Below are positions 35,869 through 45,481 of a stretch of 64,000 nucleotides of DNA, piece after piece (the first letter of the stretch is position 1; every line of letters begins with the position of its first letter). The translations under genes were made by a program, and so were the position numbers. The notes beneath the pieces were generated by a model. It was not told the DNA's origin, searched no databases, and saw only the letters and a program-made list of their open reading frames with translations. The stretch covers positions 186,001 to 250,000 of the forward strand of contig NZ_FSRI01000001.1 in assembly GCF_900141775.1 (NCBI RefSeq), written 5' to 3'. Origin of the DNA: Salinivibrio sp. ES.052 (GTDB lineage Bacteria > Pseudomonadota > Gammaproteobacteria > Enterobacterales > Vibrionaceae).

Positions 35869-36318
35869 ATGCACTGTCCATTCTGTGGTACCACCGATAC
35901 CAAAGTGATCGATTCTCGGCTCGTAGCCGATGGTCACCAAGTTCGCCGTCGCCGCCAATGTTTGGCGTGCGCTGAACGTTATACGACGTTCGAAACGGCG
36001 GAGTTAGTCATGCCACGCGTGATAAAAACCAACGGGAACCGAGAGCCGTTTGATGAGGAAAAGCTTCGAGGCGGTATTCAGCGAGCCTTAGAGAAGCGCC
36101 CTGTCAGTGCGGATGATATTGAAAAGGCGATTAATAGTATTAAGTCGCGTTTACGCGCTACTGGAGAGCGAGAAATCGGCTCAGCGATGGTCGGTAATTT
36201 GGTGATGGAAGCACTCAAAGAGCTGGATAAAGTCGCTTATATTCGCTTTGCCTCTGTCTACCATAGCTTCGAGGATATTCGCGAGTTTGGTGAAGAAATC
36301 GCGCGGTTACAAAAATGA
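35869..36318 (+). CDS. nrdR: Ribonucleotide reductase repressor NrdR
   Basis: A 149-residue regulator: N-terminal zinc ribbon (CPFC ... CLAC, with [17 protein letters not shown]) that binds NrdR boxes, then an ATP-cone domain ([30 protein letters not shown]) sensing dATP/ATP. It represses nrd operons. First gene of a nrdR-ribD-ribE-ribBX-ribH-nusB-thiL-pgpA string typical of gammaproteobacteria. It overlaps ribD by 4 nt. Confidence 0.96.
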   Translation: MHCPFCGTTDTKVIDSRLVADGHQVRRRRQCLACAERYTTFETAELVMPRVIKTNGNREPFDEEKLRGGIQRALEKRPVSADDIEKAINSIKSRLRATGEREIGSAMVGNLVMEALKELDKVAYIRFASVYHSFEDIREFGEEIARLQK

Positions 36319-37463
36319 CAGCCAGTCACCAAGATCAAACAATGATGGCACGAGCCTTAACGCTTGCCGCTAAAGGCCGGTATACGACAACGCCAAACCC
36401 CAATGTTGGCTGTGTGATCACGAGTGGAAATACCATTATTGGTGAGGGTTATCACGCCTTTCCTGGCGAACCGCATGCCGAAGTTCACGCCTTAAAAGCG
36501 GCCGGTGACAACGCCAAAGGGGCAACGGCCTACGTGACACTAGAGCCATGCTCGCATCATGGTCGTACACCGCCTTGTTGTGATGCTCTGATTGCCGCTC
36601 AAGTCAGCCGCGTGGTGTGTGCAATGCAAGATCCCAATCCACAAGTTGCCGGGCGTGGTATTGCGCGCTTAAAAGCAGCAGGGGTCGAGGTAGCCGTGGG
36701 ATTAATGGCAGAGCAAGCTAAGGCACTCAATCCGGGCTTTATAAAACGTATGAAAACAGGCATGCCCTATGTGCAATTAAAGCTCGCGGGCAGCCTTGAT
36801 GGGCGCACGGCGCTGGCAAACGGCGAGAGTCAGTGGATTACAGGGGCTGCTGCCCGTGCCGATGTGCAGCGATGGCGCGCTCAAGCCAGCGCGATCTTAT
36901 CGACCAGTGAGACCGTGCTGGCCGATAATCCAAGCTTGAATGTTCGTTCAACCCAACTCCCCGATGATGTACAGAATGCATACCCCAAGGCGGATCTTCG
37001 CCAGCCAACGCGAGTGATCCTTGATAGATATAACCGTACATCACCAGACGCCACGGTCTATCAACTGAGTGGGCCGGTGATCCGGGTTGTTGACCAACCG
37101 AGTGATCACCTTTGGCCTGAACAGGTTAGCGAGTGGATCATGCCCGGTGCTGGCTTGGCGGAAATACTCCAGGTATTAGCAAAACACAATATGAATACGG
37201 TTTGGGTTGAAGCGGGCGCAACACTGGCTGGTGCCTTACTTACCGACGCGTTAGTTGATGAACTGATAGTGTACCAAGCGCCCGTTTTGATGGGAGCAGA
37301 TAGCCGGCCATTGTTGGCTTTAGAAGGCTACCAGACTATGTCAGCCCTGACGCGATTTCACTTTGATGAGATCACGCCCGTGGGAGAGGATATACGTATG
37401 CGTGCCACCCTTTCAGAGCATGCGAGTAAAGCGAGCTTGCAACCGTTAAACAGGCAAAAATAG
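36315..37463 (+). CDS. ribD: Bifunctional riboflavin deaminase/reductase RibD
   Basis: 382 residues: N-terminal zinc deaminase ([11 protein letters not shown] and [16 protein letters not shown]) and C-terminal NADPH-dependent pyrimidine reductase ([22 protein letters not shown], then [14 protein letters not shown]). Carries out steps 2 and 3 of riboflavin synthesis. The ATGA overlap with nrdR and the 6-nt gap to ribE indicate one transcript. Confidence 0.96.
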   Translation: MTASHQDQTMMARALTLAAKGRYTTTPNPNVGCVITSGNTIIGEGYHAFPGEPHAEVHALKAAGDNAKGATAYVTLEPCSHHGRTPPCCDALIAAQVSRVVCAMQDPNPQVAGRGIARLKAAGVEVAVGLMAEQAKALNPGFIKRMKTGMPYVQLKLAGSLDGRTALANGESQWITGAAARADVQRWRAQASAILSTSETVLADNPSLNVRSTQLPDDVQNAYPKADLRQPTRVILDRYNRTSPDATVYQLSGPVIRVVDQPSDHLWPEQVSEWIMPGAGLAEILQVLAKHNMNTVWVEAGATLAGALLTDALVDELIVYQAPVLMGADSRPLLALEGYQTMSALTRFHFDEITPVGEDIRMRATLSEHASKASLQPLNRQK

Positions 37464-37469
37464 ACCACT

Positions 37470-38132
37470 ATGTTTACTGGAATTATTGAAGCCGTCGGCC
37501 GGATTAGTAAGCTGACGCGTAAAGGGCAAGACATGACGCTCACTGTAGACAGCGGTGCGCTGGATTTATCAGACGTTAAACTGGGTGATAGCATTGCAAC
37601 TAACGGGGTGTGCTTGACCGTCGTCGCATTGACCGCAACGGGCTATAGCGCAGATGTTTCCTCCGAAACCTTGGCGCGTTCGTCACTGGGCGCCTTGTCG
37701 GTAGGAGATAGCGTCAATCTTGAAAAAGCCATGCTACCTACCACCCGTTTTGGCGGCCATATGGTTTCGGGGCATGTTGATGGCTTGGGAGAGGTGACGT
37801 CCGTTAACCAAACTGGCCGCGCCTGGGAGTACTGGATTGCATTACCGCCTGAACTCGCCAAGTATGTGGCATTGAAAGGCTCTATCACGGTGGATGGTAT
37901 CAGTTTGACGGTGAACGAGGTGAACGGCAGTACGTTTAAACTCACCATCGTACCGCACACGGCTGAGCAAACCACTATTCAGCACTTTGCGCCTGGGCGC
38001 AAAGTAAACATCGAAGTCGATGTCATTGCCCGTTACCTTGAGCGATTGATGCTCGGTGACAAGGCCGCTGAACCGACACAATCAACGGGTGTCAGTCTAG
38101 ACACATTGGCCCGTTCCGGCTTTTTGAAATAA
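37470..38132 (+). CDS. ribE: Riboflavin synthase, alpha subunit
   Basis: A 220-residue riboflavin synthase with its two lumazine-binding repeats: [19 protein letters not shown] (first) and [23 protein letters not shown] (second), each followed by the conserved SLTV/CLTVV and NIE segments. Dismutates two 6,7-dimethyl-8-ribityllumazines to riboflavin. Ten nt separate it from ribBX. Confidence 0.95.
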   Translation: MFTGIIEAVGRISKLTRKGQDMTLTVDSGALDLSDVKLGDSIATNGVCLTVVALTATGYSADVSSETLARSSLGALSVGDSVNLEKAMLPTTRFGGHMVSGHVDGLGEVTSVNQTGRAWEYWIALPPELAKYVALKGSITVDGISLTVNEVNGSTFKLTIVPHTAEQTTIQHFAPGRKVNIEVDVIARYLERLMLGDKAAEPTQSTGVSLDTLARSGFLK

Positions 38133-38142
38133 GGAATTCAAG

Positions 38143-39252
38143 ATGGCAATTAGTAGCGCCCAAGCAATCATCGATGATATTCGCCAAGGTAAAATGGTGG
38201 TATTGATGGATGACGAAGATCGCGAGAATGAAGGCGACTTAATCATTGCAGCAGAAGCGATTACGCCAGAAGCAATCAACTTTATGGCGACCCATGGTCG
38301 AGGTTTAATCTGCCTGACGCTGACTCAGCAACGCTGTGAACAATTGGGGTTGCCATTGATGGTATCAGATAACAATGCGCAATTTTCGACAGCTTTCACT
38401 GTCTCTATAGAGGCGGCAGAAGGCGTGACCACCGGCATTTCGGCGGCGGATCGTGCGCGCACCGTTCAAGCAGCGGTTGCCCCAAATGCAAAGGCGGCAG
38501 ACTTGGTTCAGCCGGGCCATGTGTTCCCCTTGATGGCGCAAGAAGGAGGCGTGTTAACGCGTGCGGGCCATACCGAAGCCGGCTGTGATTTAGCCCGCCT
38601 TGGTGGCTTTGGTCCTTCATCCGTGATTGTCGAGATCCTTAACGAGGATGGCACCATGGCGCGTCGCCCCGACTTAGAAGTGTTTTGTGACCAGCACGGT
38701 ATCAAACTTGGCACCATTGCTGATCTGATTGAATACCGTAATCTCAACGAGACCACCATCGAGCGGGTGGCGTCTTGTAAACTGCCGACGGAATTTGGTG
38801 AATTTGATCTTGTGACTTATCGTGACACTATTGATAATCAAATTCATTACGCTATGCGCAAGGGTGACATTACGGATGAAGCTACGCTGGTCAGAGTGCA
38901 CTTGCAAGACACCTTCACCGACCTATTACGATCGGATCGTACGGCAGAACGTAGTTGGGGACTGACTCGCGCGATGAAGCGGATCAGTGAAGAAGGCGGT
39001 GTGCTAGTAGTTTTGGGTAAAGAAGAGTCGCCCGAGTCGATTATCAGCAAGATCAAAGCGTTTGAAGCGCAAGATAAAGGTGACAAACCGGCGGGGGCTA
39101 AATGGCAGGGCACCTCACGCCGAGTTGGGATTGGCTCACAAATATTGGCCGATTTAGGCGTCAAACAAATGCGTTTGCTCTCTTCATCAACGAAGCGCTA
39201 TCACGCGCTGTCAGGGTTTGGTTTAAACGTAGTCGAATACGTGACCGAATAA
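38143..39252 (+). CDS. ribB: RibBX: DHBP synthase with degenerate GTP cyclohydrolase II-like domain
   Basis: 369 residues. The N-terminal half is 3,4-dihydroxy-2-butanone-4-phosphate synthase ([43 protein letters not shown]). The C-terminal half aligns in position with GTP cyclohydrolase II but lacks its zinc cysteines: where active enzymes have a Cys-rich VHSECLTGD-like block, this has [13 protein letters not shown]. It should therefore supply DHBP only, with GTP cyclohydrolase II (RibA) encoded elsewhere. This fits the RibBX variant known in proteobacteria; the extra domain's role is unclear. Confidence 0.9.
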   Translation: MAISSAQAIIDDIRQGKMVVLMDDEDRENEGDLIIAAEAITPEAINFMATHGRGLICLTLTQQRCEQLGLPLMVSDNNAQFSTAFTVSIEAAEGVTTGISAADRARTVQAAVAPNAKAADLVQPGHVFPLMAQEGGVLTRAGHTEAGCDLARLGGFGPSSVIVEILNEDGTMARRPDLEVFCDQHGIKLGTIADLIEYRNLNETTIERVASCKLPTEFGEFDLVTYRDTIDNQIHYAMRKGDITDEATLVRVHLQDTFTDLLRSDRTAERSWGLTRAMKRISEEGGVLVVLGKEESPESIISKIKAFEAQDKGDKPAGAKWQGTSRRVGIGSQILADLGVKQMRLLSSSTKRYHALSGFGLNVVEYVTE

Positions 39253-39374
39253 ATACAGAGAGAAACGGTGGGATATTGGCATTTTTCCCAAGACACTGAA
39301 CATGGTGTCAATGGTCAAAAGTATGCTAGAATCGCGCGGTTTCTCATTCCGGAAAGCAAGTCACAGGAAGGCTC

Positions 39375-39845
39375 ATGAACGTAATCGAAGGTGCATTTGC
39401 CGCGCCTAATGCGCAGGTTGCTATTGTTATCTCTCGTTTTAACAGTTTTATCAACGAGAGTTTGCTAGAAGGTGCGGTTGATGCACTCAAGCGCCAAGGC
39501 CAAGTCAACGACGATAATATCACCGTGGTACGTTGCCCCGGTGCTTACGAGTTGCCTGTGGTGACCCAAAAGCTGGCAAAAAGCGGTCGTTATGATGCGA
39601 TTGTAGCACTAGGGTCAGTGATCCGCGGCGGCACACCGCATTTTGACTATGTTGCCGGAGAATGTAACAAAGGGTTGGCACAAGTGGCACTGGAATATGA
39701 AACCCCAGTTGCTTTTGGTGTGCTGACAGTAGACACCATTGAGCAAGCGATCGAACGCGCAGGTACCAAGGCTGGTAATAAAGGGGCAGAGGCTGCACTG
39801 AGCGCGCTTGAAATGGTGAATGTTCTGTCCCAAATTGAATCCTAA
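39375..39845 (+). CDS. ribH: 6,7-dimethyl-8-ribityllumazine synthase
   Basis: A 156-residue lumazine synthase ([83 protein letters not shown]), condensing DHBP with the pyrimidine to make lumazine. CACAGGAAGG precedes ATG. It abuts nusB (stop then ATG with no gap). A 122-bp gap separates it from ribBX and may hold a promoter. Confidence 0.96.
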   Translation: MNVIEGAFAAPNAQVAIVISRFNSFINESLLEGAVDALKRQGQVNDDNITVVRCPGAYELPVVTQKLAKSGRYDAIVALGSVIRGGTPHFDYVAGECNKGLAQVALEYETPVAFGVLTVDTIEQAIERAGTKAGNKGAEAALSALEMVNVLSQIES

Positions 39846-40310
39846 ATGGGGGTTAAAGTGAAACCAGCCGCACGACGTAATGCTCGCCAATTCGCCTTGC
39901 AAGCCATCTATACATGGCAGCTCGCTAAAGGAAATGTCGCAGATATTGAAGCGCAATTCTTGGCCGCAGATAAATACGAAGAAGAAGATGAGCACCAAAA
40001 AAACGAGCCGCTTCTTCGTGAACCGGAAACAGACGTTGCGTATTTTCGCAATCTTTTCAGTGGCGTAGCGCTTAGCCACCAAGAGCTTGATAGTAAGATG
40101 CGTCCGTATTTGTCTCGCCCCTTGCAGGATCTTGACGATATGGAGCACGCTCTATTGCGTCTTGCGATGTATGAGCTGATAAAGTGCGATGATGTCCCCT
40201 ATAAAGTGGTCATCAATGAAGCCATTGAGTTGGCCAAGCGCTTTGGTGCAGAAGACAGCCATAAATTCGTTAATGGCGTCTTGGATAAAGCGTACCCTCG
40301 GCTACGTTAA
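39846..40310 (+). CDS. nusB: Transcription antitermination factor NusB
   Basis: 154 residues beginning [25 protein letters not shown], an all-helical RNA-binding protein (boxA with NusE/S10) for rRNA antitermination. The middle contains an acidic insert ([13 protein letters not shown]) and the end is [24 protein letters not shown], as expected. ATG 39846 immediately follows the ribH stop; GTG 39858 is a less likely start. Confidence 0.95.
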   Translation: MGVKVKPAARRNARQFALQAIYTWQLAKGNVADIEAQFLAADKYEEEDEHQKNEPLLREPETDVAYFRNLFSGVALSHQELDSKMRPYLSRPLQDLDDMEHALLRLAMYELIKCDDVPYKVVINEAIELAKRFGAEDSHKFVNGVLDKAYPRLR

Positions 40311-40322
40311 TCCCTCCTAACT

Positions 40323-40346
40323 AGGCCAGCATTGCTGGCCTTTTTC
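40323..40346 (+). terminator. nusB terminator
   Basis: AGGCCAGC, loop ATT, GCTGGCCT then TTTTC. It separates the rib-nusB transcript from thiL, so thiL may need its own promoter or read-through. Confidence 0.85.
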
Positions 40347-40371
40347 TTGATCTAATCCGATAAATAGTTTT

Positions 40372-41361
40372 ATGACGCGTAACGAATTTGATTTAATTCG
40401 CGATTACTTCGCTCGTCAACCAGTTAATCGTCGAGATGTCGCCCTTGGCATTGGTGATGATTGTGCCATTACAGAGGTACCTGAAGGCTGCCAACTGGTA
40501 GTGACCACAGATACGTTAGTGGAGGGCACGCATTTTCTTCCTTCAGCCAGTGCATCCGATGTAGCCCATAAGGCATTAGCCTCCAACTTAAGCGATCTCG
40601 CGGCCATGGGGGCCATGCCTGCTTGGTGCTCGCTCGCATTAACCTTACCTGACCCGGATGAAGCCTGGGTAGCAGGGTTCTGCCAAGGGTTTTCCGCATT
40701 AGCTGAATACTTTCAAGTGCAGTTAATTGGTGGAGACACCACGCGAGGTCCAAGAAGCATTACCATGACGCTTCATGGTCATGTGCCCAAAGGACAAGCG
40801 CTTACTCGTTCAGGCGCTAAGCCAGGGGACTGGATCTATGTCACGGGGACGTTGGGAGAAAGCCAAGCTGGGCTTGATTATTTGCTTGGTAAACCCATTG
40901 TTGATCAAGGGCGCGCCAATGGTCTGATTAACCGACATTACCGATCTCAACCCCGCATCGTGGTGGGGCAATCGCTACGTGGTATTGCGTCGTCAGCGAT
41001 AGACATTTCAGATGGCCTGCACGCAGATTTGATGCATATTCTCAAGGCCAGTGATGTTGGCGCACAAATAGAGGTCACGCAGCTACCGGTGTCTGAACGT
41101 TTACGCGAGGACGTTGATAGCGAAACGGTAGCACAAAAACTGGCACTGACCAGTGGTGAGGAATATGAACTCTGCTTTACGGTGCCTGAAATGCACCGTG
41201 GTACATTAGAGACCGCGCTCAACCATAGCGGAGTCAATGTGCAATGCATAGGTCAAATCAATGGAAGCCAAACGTTAGAGCTGGTGGCGGAAGGAAAGCC
41301 ACTCGATTGGGTGCTTTCAGGTTGGGATCATTTTAAGGAGCCACATTGTGACGAATCCTAA
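40372..41361 (+). CDS. thiL: Thiamine-monophosphate kinase
   Basis: 329 residues: N-terminal GIGDDCAITEVPEG, LASNLSDLAAMGAMP and GGDTTRGPRSITMTLHG (metal and nucleotide sites) and the AIDISDGLHADLMHIL motif identify ThiL of the PurM-like ATPase superfamily. It phosphorylates thiamine monophosphate to the pyrophosphate cofactor. No strong ribosome site is visible. It overlaps pgpA by 14 nt. Confidence 0.95.
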   Translation: MTRNEFDLIRDYFARQPVNRRDVALGIGDDCAITEVPEGCQLVVTTDTLVEGTHFLPSASASDVAHKALASNLSDLAAMGAMPAWCSLALTLPDPDEAWVAGFCQGFSALAEYFQVQLIGGDTTRGPRSITMTLHGHVPKGQALTRSGAKPGDWIYVTGTLGESQAGLDYLLGKPIVDQGRANGLINRHYRSQPRIVVGQSLRGIASSAIDISDGLHADLMHILKASDVGAQIEVTQLPVSERLREDVDSETVAQKLALTSGEEYELCFTVPEMHRGTLETALNHSGVNVQCIGQINGSQTLELVAEGKPLDWVLSGWDHFKEPHCDES

Positions 41362-41842
41362 GCACCGCTTGTCGTTGACCAACCCCTTTCATCTATTAGC
41401 ATTAGGGTTTGGTAGTGGTTTATCCCCGATCGTGCCAGGCACCGTCGGAACACTGTTTTCCATCCCGTTTTATCTCGTGTTTGTTACCTATGGTGGAGGC
41501 GTTGGGCTTTGGCTAGCCATTGTCGTCGGTAGCCTCGCTGGTATTGCGATCTGCGGGCGTGCATCGACAGATATGCAAGTTCATGACCATGGTGCCATTG
41601 TTTGGGATGAGTTTGTGGGTTTCTGGTTGACCATGGCTCTTGTCCCAACAACGGATTGGAAAACAGTATTGGCTGGTTTTGTTTTATTCCGTGTGTTCGA
41701 TATGGTGAAGCCTTGGCCGATCAGCTGGTTAGACAAGCATGTTCATGGCGGATTGGGGATCATGATTGATGATATTCTCGCTGGCGTGATGGCAATGTTT
41801 AGCCTTTGGCTTCTTGTGACCTATATGTCCGGGCTTTTCTAG
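41348..41842 (+). CDS. pgpA: Phosphatidylglycerophosphatase A
   Basis: 164 residues from GTG 41348, preceded by AAGGAG at a good distance. GFGSGLSPIVPGTVGTL, DHGAIVWDEFVGFW and FDMVKPWPISWLDKHVHGGLGIMIDDILAG are the PgpA motifs; four hydrophobic segments. It removes phosphate from PGP in phosphatidylglycerol synthesis. The overlap with thiL is conserved in gammaproteobacteria. Confidence 0.95.
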   Translation: MTNPKHRLSLTNPFHLLALGFGSGLSPIVPGTVGTLFSIPFYLVFVTYGGGVGLWLAIVVGSLAGIAICGRASTDMQVHDHGAIVWDEFVGFWLTMALVPTTDWKTVLAGFVLFRVFDMVKPWPISWLDKHVHGGLGIMIDDILAGVMAMFSLWLLVTYMSGLF

Positions 41843-41860
41843 ATTTATTGCCAATAAAGT

Positions 41861-41936
41861 TGGCGCTCCCACAGGGACTCGAACCCCGATCGATCGCTTA
41901 GGAGGCGACTGCTCTATCCTGTTGAGCTATGAGAGC
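41861..41936 (-). tRNA. tRNA-Arg (anticodon CCT)
   Basis: A 76-nt cloverleaf on the minus strand. Acceptor GCTCTCA pairs with TGGGAGC (one G-U), followed by G and an encoded CCA; the anticodon arm GTCGC-CTCCTAA-GCGAT gives anticodon CCT; the T arm contains GTTCGAGTCC. It reads AGG. tRNA-Arg(CCT) genes often host integrases, but no island is attached here. Confidence 0.95.
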
Positions 41937-41986
41937 GTACTGCCATTATACGTAAAAACAGGCGCGATTTAAGCGCCTGTTTTCAT

Positions 41987-43126
41987 TTAGTTTACCCCTT
42001 TGGTCACGATATCACCGATTTGAATGCTACCGGTTAAGTTGTTCGGCTGAACAACCGCTTCTGCACTGCTTTCATAGACGCGAGCAACAGTCAGTGTGAT
42101 ACCACTTTTTCGACGCTGAGTGCGAACAATCCCCAAATCATCGGTGAAAGAAGCCACGTGCCAGAGGTTTAGTTGATCCCCTTGTTTTACACCGTTGATA
42201 CGACCGACATTGATTTGTGCAATACTTTCTTTTAGCGACACAATTTTCGGTTTACTGGCTCGGCAAGCGAGGGAAGACTCGAGGTCCAGTAAGATGTTAC
42301 GGCTCATTCGTCGTGCCATTTGCCCATACGGAGACTGCCAAAATCGCGCGGTTTGCGTATCGACTTGACTGTGGCGTTCAAATGGCCACTGAGCCACATC
42401 ACGATATCGACGTTGGAAGATCACTTCACCACTTTCACTGTCCATCGCTTGCACGTTAATCGCTAATTGACGATTATTTTGAGCCTCGCTAAATCGGGGG
42501 CTCTCTGTGGTTGCGGACAAATCGGTGATCGCGCCCGTAACGACAAATTGTGCATCCTTATCTTCAGCCAGCATAGACGCCGCACGTGGCCTGTTGGGAG
42601 AAATATCAACATTGGCAATCCCGCGCCCGACAAAGCTTTGTGCATGTTGTTTAATCTCACGGTTTAAGAGCACCGAAAAATCATCACCAAATTGATAGAT
42701 ACCCCCCAGTGCTGCTTGTTGTGGTGAGATAATAGGAAATCGGGTTAAAACGATCCCCTTTCTGTATTGCGTTTTGTGGCAAGCGTTTGCCGATGGGTAG
42801 ATATCTAGCCGCAGGTTAACCACATAATTGCCACCTTGAGTACCTTCTTCAAGTACTTGAACCTCGCGGACGGCATTGCCACTAAACTGATAACCAGGTT
42901 TTACTTGTGAGTAAAAACGTTTGAGCTGCTGCAAGCTACCCACGTCGGCACCGGCAAATTGTATGGCATCAAATGTCGCCGCTTCCAAGGCCCGCATACG
43001 CGCGGCTTGCTGGCTTTCCAGAATGGGTGAACTGGCTGATACCTCATACCAAGCGGCATGAGTGAACGGAGCGATAGCAAGGCTGACAATCAGTGTTAAC
43101 CGCGCCAAAAAGGTTTTCATAGTCAA
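41987..43126 (-). CDS. flgT: Flagellar H-ring protein FlgT
   Basis: 379 residues with a signal peptide (ARLTLIVSLAIAPFTHA). FlgT forms the H ring around the basal body of sodium-driven polar flagella in Vibrio and supports assembly of the MotX/MotY T ring. The three-domain layout is consistent: N-terminal part (YEVSASSPILESQQAARMRALEAA), a middle TolB-like part, and a small C-terminal beta domain (RVYESSAEAVVQPNN). Divergent from flgOP, as in Vibrio. It is a taxon-informative gene. Confidence 0.92.
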   Translation of the reverse strand: MTMKTFLARLTLIVSLAIAPFTHAAWYEVSASSPILESQQAARMRALEAATFDAIQFAGADVGSLQQLKRFYSQVKPGYQFSGNAVREVQVLEEGTQGGNYVVNLRLDIYPSANACHKTQYRKGIVLTRFPIISPQQAALGGIYQFGDDFSVLLNREIKQHAQSFVGRGIANVDISPNRPRAASMLAEDKDAQFVVTGAITDLSATTESPRFSEAQNNRQLAINVQAMDSESGEVIFQRRYRDVAQWPFERHSQVDTQTARFWQSPYGQMARRMSRNILLDLESSLACRASKPKIVSLKESIAQINVGRINGVKQGDQLNLWHVASFTDDLGIVRTQRRKSGITLTVARVYESSAEAVVQPNNLTGSIQIGDIVTKGVN

Positions 43127-43252
43127 GATCTCACTTAGTGGGTATGGAAATTGCTTTCACTTTATTAACGCGTAGGGTAACGACCTACCAATAAGATGAC
43201 GCAAAGACGCTGATGCAAGTTGTGTTCCTAAATGGGGGCTAGCAATCCAGGG

Positions 43253-43279
43253 TAAAGGTTTATCGACATTGACCGATAC
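43253..43279 (+). promoter_or_regulatory. Sigma-28-like promoter of flgOP
   Basis: TAAA (43253-43256), 15-nt spacer, ACCGATAC (43272-43279) against the FliA consensus TAAA-N15-GCCGATAA. Spacing is exact with two -10 mismatches. Confidence 0.6.
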
Positions 43280-43331
43280 AGTAATTCACACACTTGTCTC
43301 ACATCGATGACTGATCGCGGAGCATGATAGG

Positions 43332-43967
43332 ATGAAAAAGTGGATAGTGGCGATAGTAGCGCTATTGGTTACAGGCTGCGCTTACACGCCGATTTATAAC
43401 GGCAAAGAGCCGTATTCGGGCAGTGAGTTCTTTCTCAAGCAGCGACCACGCCACACTCTTGACTATTTTTTAAATAGCATGGCGGATGAGCTTTTAGCGA
43501 CGAATGCGTACCTGACTGCAAGGACACCTCTGGCCGTCACCTCATTTGTCGATTTACAAAAAATGGACGAAACGAACTGGTTGGGAAATACCGTCACTGA
43601 AGGGCTTATCTATCAGATGCAGCGCCGTGGTTTTACTGTTATTGACTTTAAGTCGACGGGAGCCATCCGAGTGACAGAAGAGGGCGATTTCACGATCAGT
43701 CGCGATTGGAAAGAGTTAAACCCAGAACAGCAAATTGAGTATGTATTGACCGGCACCATGTTGCGTCAAGGCGGTGGCGTGTTAGTGAATGCGCGTGTCA
43801 TCGGCATGGAATCTCGCGTTGTAGTTGCCTCGGCACAAGGCTTCTTACCTGCCGATCGCATTGGTCGTGATATCGATAGCTTATACAAGGTACGTAAGCG
43901 TGATGGGGTGATCATTAGAGATGATCAAAATCGCGTGAAACGGGAAACCGTGGTGCTTAAGCCCTAG
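43332..43967 (+). CDS. flgO: Flagellar outer-membrane protein FlgO
   Basis: 211 residues with lipobox LLVTGC (lipid Cys16). FlgO is an outer-membrane-associated factor required for full motility of polar sheathed flagella in Vibrio. A TolB-like body with DFFLNSMADELLATN-type sequences (here LDYFLNSMADELLATNAY) and DLQKMDETNWLGNTVTEGLIYQMQRRGF. Co-transcribed with flgP after 24 nt. Confidence 0.9.
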   Translation: MKKWIVAIVALLVTGCAYTPIYNGKEPYSGSEFFLKQRPRHTLDYFLNSMADELLATNAYLTARTPLAVTSFVDLQKMDETNWLGNTVTEGLIYQMQRRGFTVIDFKSTGAIRVTEEGDFTISRDWKELNPEQQIEYVLTGTMLRQGGGVLVNARVIGMESRVVVASAQGFLPADRIGRDIDSLYKVRKRDGVIIRDDQNRVKRETVVLKP

Positions 43968-43991
43968 TTCGGGAAAAAGTAAGGTAGATAA

Positions 43992-44426
43992 ATGCTTAAA
44001 AAACATGGATTGCTTTTCGCCGTTTTGTTGATGATTTCTGCATGTCAGCCCCTCACTAAAATGAAAGAAGAAAATATCATTTCGGCAGTAGGGATGGCGT
44101 CGATTAGTGCGCAACAAGGCGCAACGCAAGAAGAAAAAGAAACCCGAGCCATGCGCGCTTCGAAAGTGGATGCGTATAAAGAATTGAGTGAGCAGGTGTA
44201 TGGATTGCGAGTAAGCAGCCGTGCGCGTGTAGACGATCAAAGTTTAGGCCGAGACACTACCCAGGGTGCGGTGGATGGCATTATTCGCGGCGCAGAGGTC
44301 GTGGCCAGCTATAAAGTAGGCGATAGCTACGTCACTGAACTAGAGCTTGATCTCGATACCATGCAGAAAATGAAACGCTACGGCGAGTCTCAGCCGGTGC
44401 CAAGTAACAACAATATTATTTTCTAG
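43992..44426 (+). CDS. flgP: Flagellar outer-membrane lipoprotein FlgP
   Basis: 144 residues with lipobox MISAC (lipid Cys18) and an LPP20-type body (TRAMRASKVDAYKELSEQVYGLRVSS; GIIRGAEVVASYKVGDSYVTELELDLD). In Vibrio it is an outer-membrane lipoprotein needed for motility and attachment. A terminator-like hairpin follows at 44463. Confidence 0.92.
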   Translation: MLKKHGLLFAVLLMISACQPLTKMKEENIISAVGMASISAQQGATQEEKETRAMRASKVDAYKELSEQVYGLRVSSRARVDDQSLGRDTTQGAVDGIIRGAEVVASYKVGDSYVTELELDLDTMQKMKRYGESQPVPSNNNIIF

Positions 44427-44462
44427 GGTTCGTTTTTCAGCGTTGATGATCAAGAGACAAAG

Positions 44463-44484
44463 GCGGGCGGATGCTCGCTTTTTT
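44463..44484 (+). terminator. flgOP terminator
   Basis: GCGGGC, loop GGAT, GCTCGC (one G-T pair) followed by TTTTTT. Confidence 0.75.
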
Positions 44485-44618
44485 CGTTTCTGCTAGACGG
44501 TGTCTAGACTGCAGTGTTACATGCCGTAAATCTGTTTGTGTTTTGAGGGACAGATTTGTGTTAAAGAGACAGAAAATTGACGCTTTGAGGCTGAAAGGTA
44601 GAGGGTGAGAGCTGTTGT

Positions 44619-45053
44619 TTACGCTTTTACGTTAGTGCCGAGGGTTTTTCGTCCAGAGGCATTTCCATCTTGATTGTAAGTAAGCTCTGATTTTCCGCCG
44701 CTTTCTTGGAATAAATTGCGCAAGCGGTGGATACTCAAACTGGCTCGCTGTAAAATAATCCCATTGGTTTCATTTTGCTGTTTACACGCAGACAAACAAC
44801 GTTGGATCGCGCTGACGTGTTCGCGCAAGCTTTCGTCATGGTTGAGTGAGTCACGTTCTGGGTGGCGACTAATTTGCGCATCGTTGCGCTGAATTTCATT
44901 GATTAAAGTCTGTTTTTGTTTTGCCATGGCATCAATATCATCTGAGGCACGGCTCGCAATCACGTTGGCTTCTTGCTCAAGGAGGGTTTGGAGAGCCTGG
45001 ACACACTCCCGCTGTTGCTCAATAAGCGTGGTTAAAGGTGCAGTAGGACTCAT
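44619..45053 (-). CDS. flgN: Flagellar export chaperone FlgN
   Basis: A 144-residue helical protein of FlgN type: an N-terminal LTTLIEQQRECVQALQTLLEQEANVI helix, long central coiled coil, and a C-terminal segment. FlgN escorts the hook-associated proteins FlgK and FlgL to the export apparatus. Identification rests on helical character and position after flgM, 17 nt apart on the minus strand. Confidence 0.88.
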   Translation of the reverse strand: MSPTAPLTTLIEQQRECVQALQTLLEQEANVIASRASDDIDAMAKQKQTLINEIQRNDAQISRHPERDSLNHDESLREHVSAIQRCLSACKQQNETNGIILQRASLSIHRLRNLFQESGGKSELTYNQDGNASGRKTLGTNVKA

Positions 45054-45069
45054 AACTACTCCTGTCAGC

Positions 45070-45393
45070 TTAGCTTTCGTTTAGATCGTTCTCAAAACGC
45101 ATCATATTGGCAGCGAGTTTATCGGCATCCACTTTATAAGAGCCATTAGATATCGCTTGTTTAATTTGATCCACTTTAGCGCTATCAAAATACGGCTCAG
45201 CGGCCATTTTTTGATTCATCTTATCGATCACCTGGCTTTGTTGGCTCAGCGAGACAGCATCGTCTTGAGACTTAACGCTTTGCTGCTCACGTACTGTGCC
45301 GCTTTGTGTCTCTTGTGTTTTGGTTTGATTACTCGTATTTCGAGTTGTGGTCAGTGCTTGCTGATTACCACGTAATTGGTCAATACTCGCCAT
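45070..45393 (-). CDS. flgM: Anti-sigma-28 factor FlgM
   Basis: A 107-residue protein whose C-terminal half (DDAVSLSQQSQVIDKMNQKM ... VDQIKQAISNGSYKVDADKLAANMMRFENDL) is the sigma-28-binding part of FlgM. It holds FliA inactive until exported through the finished hook, coupling late gene expression to assembly. A sigma-28-type promoter on the minus strand precedes it, giving the usual feedback loop. Leads flgMN. Confidence 0.93.
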   Translation of the reverse strand: MASIDQLRGNQQALTTTRNTSNQTKTQETQSGTVREQQSVKSQDDAVSLSQQSQVIDKMNQKMAAEPYFDSAKVDQIKQAISNGSYKVDADKLAANMMRFENDLNES

Positions 45394-45436
45394 AACATCG
45401 CCTTACTGTCAGTCGCTTTTGAGTCCGTTGCTCAGC

Positions 45437-45463
45437 ATATCGGCACACATAGGTGTTACTTTA
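45437..45463 (-). promoter_or_regulatory. Sigma-28-like promoter of flgMN
   Basis: Read on the minus strand: TAAA, 15-nt spacer, GCCGATAT, one mismatch from the FliA consensus. It lies 44 nt upstream of flgM. Confidence 0.75.
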
Positions 45464-45481
45464 GCCCTGAGACGTAAAAAG

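Noticed and set aside
36200-38150. FMN riboswitch within the rib cluster
   Set aside because: Genes are directly coupled and no long leader with RFN-type conserved elements is present here.
41861-41936. tRNA-Arg(CCT) as the integration site of the left-hand element
   Set aside because: It lies 18 kb inside core genes on both sides, with an intact 3' end and no adjacent integrase or repeat.
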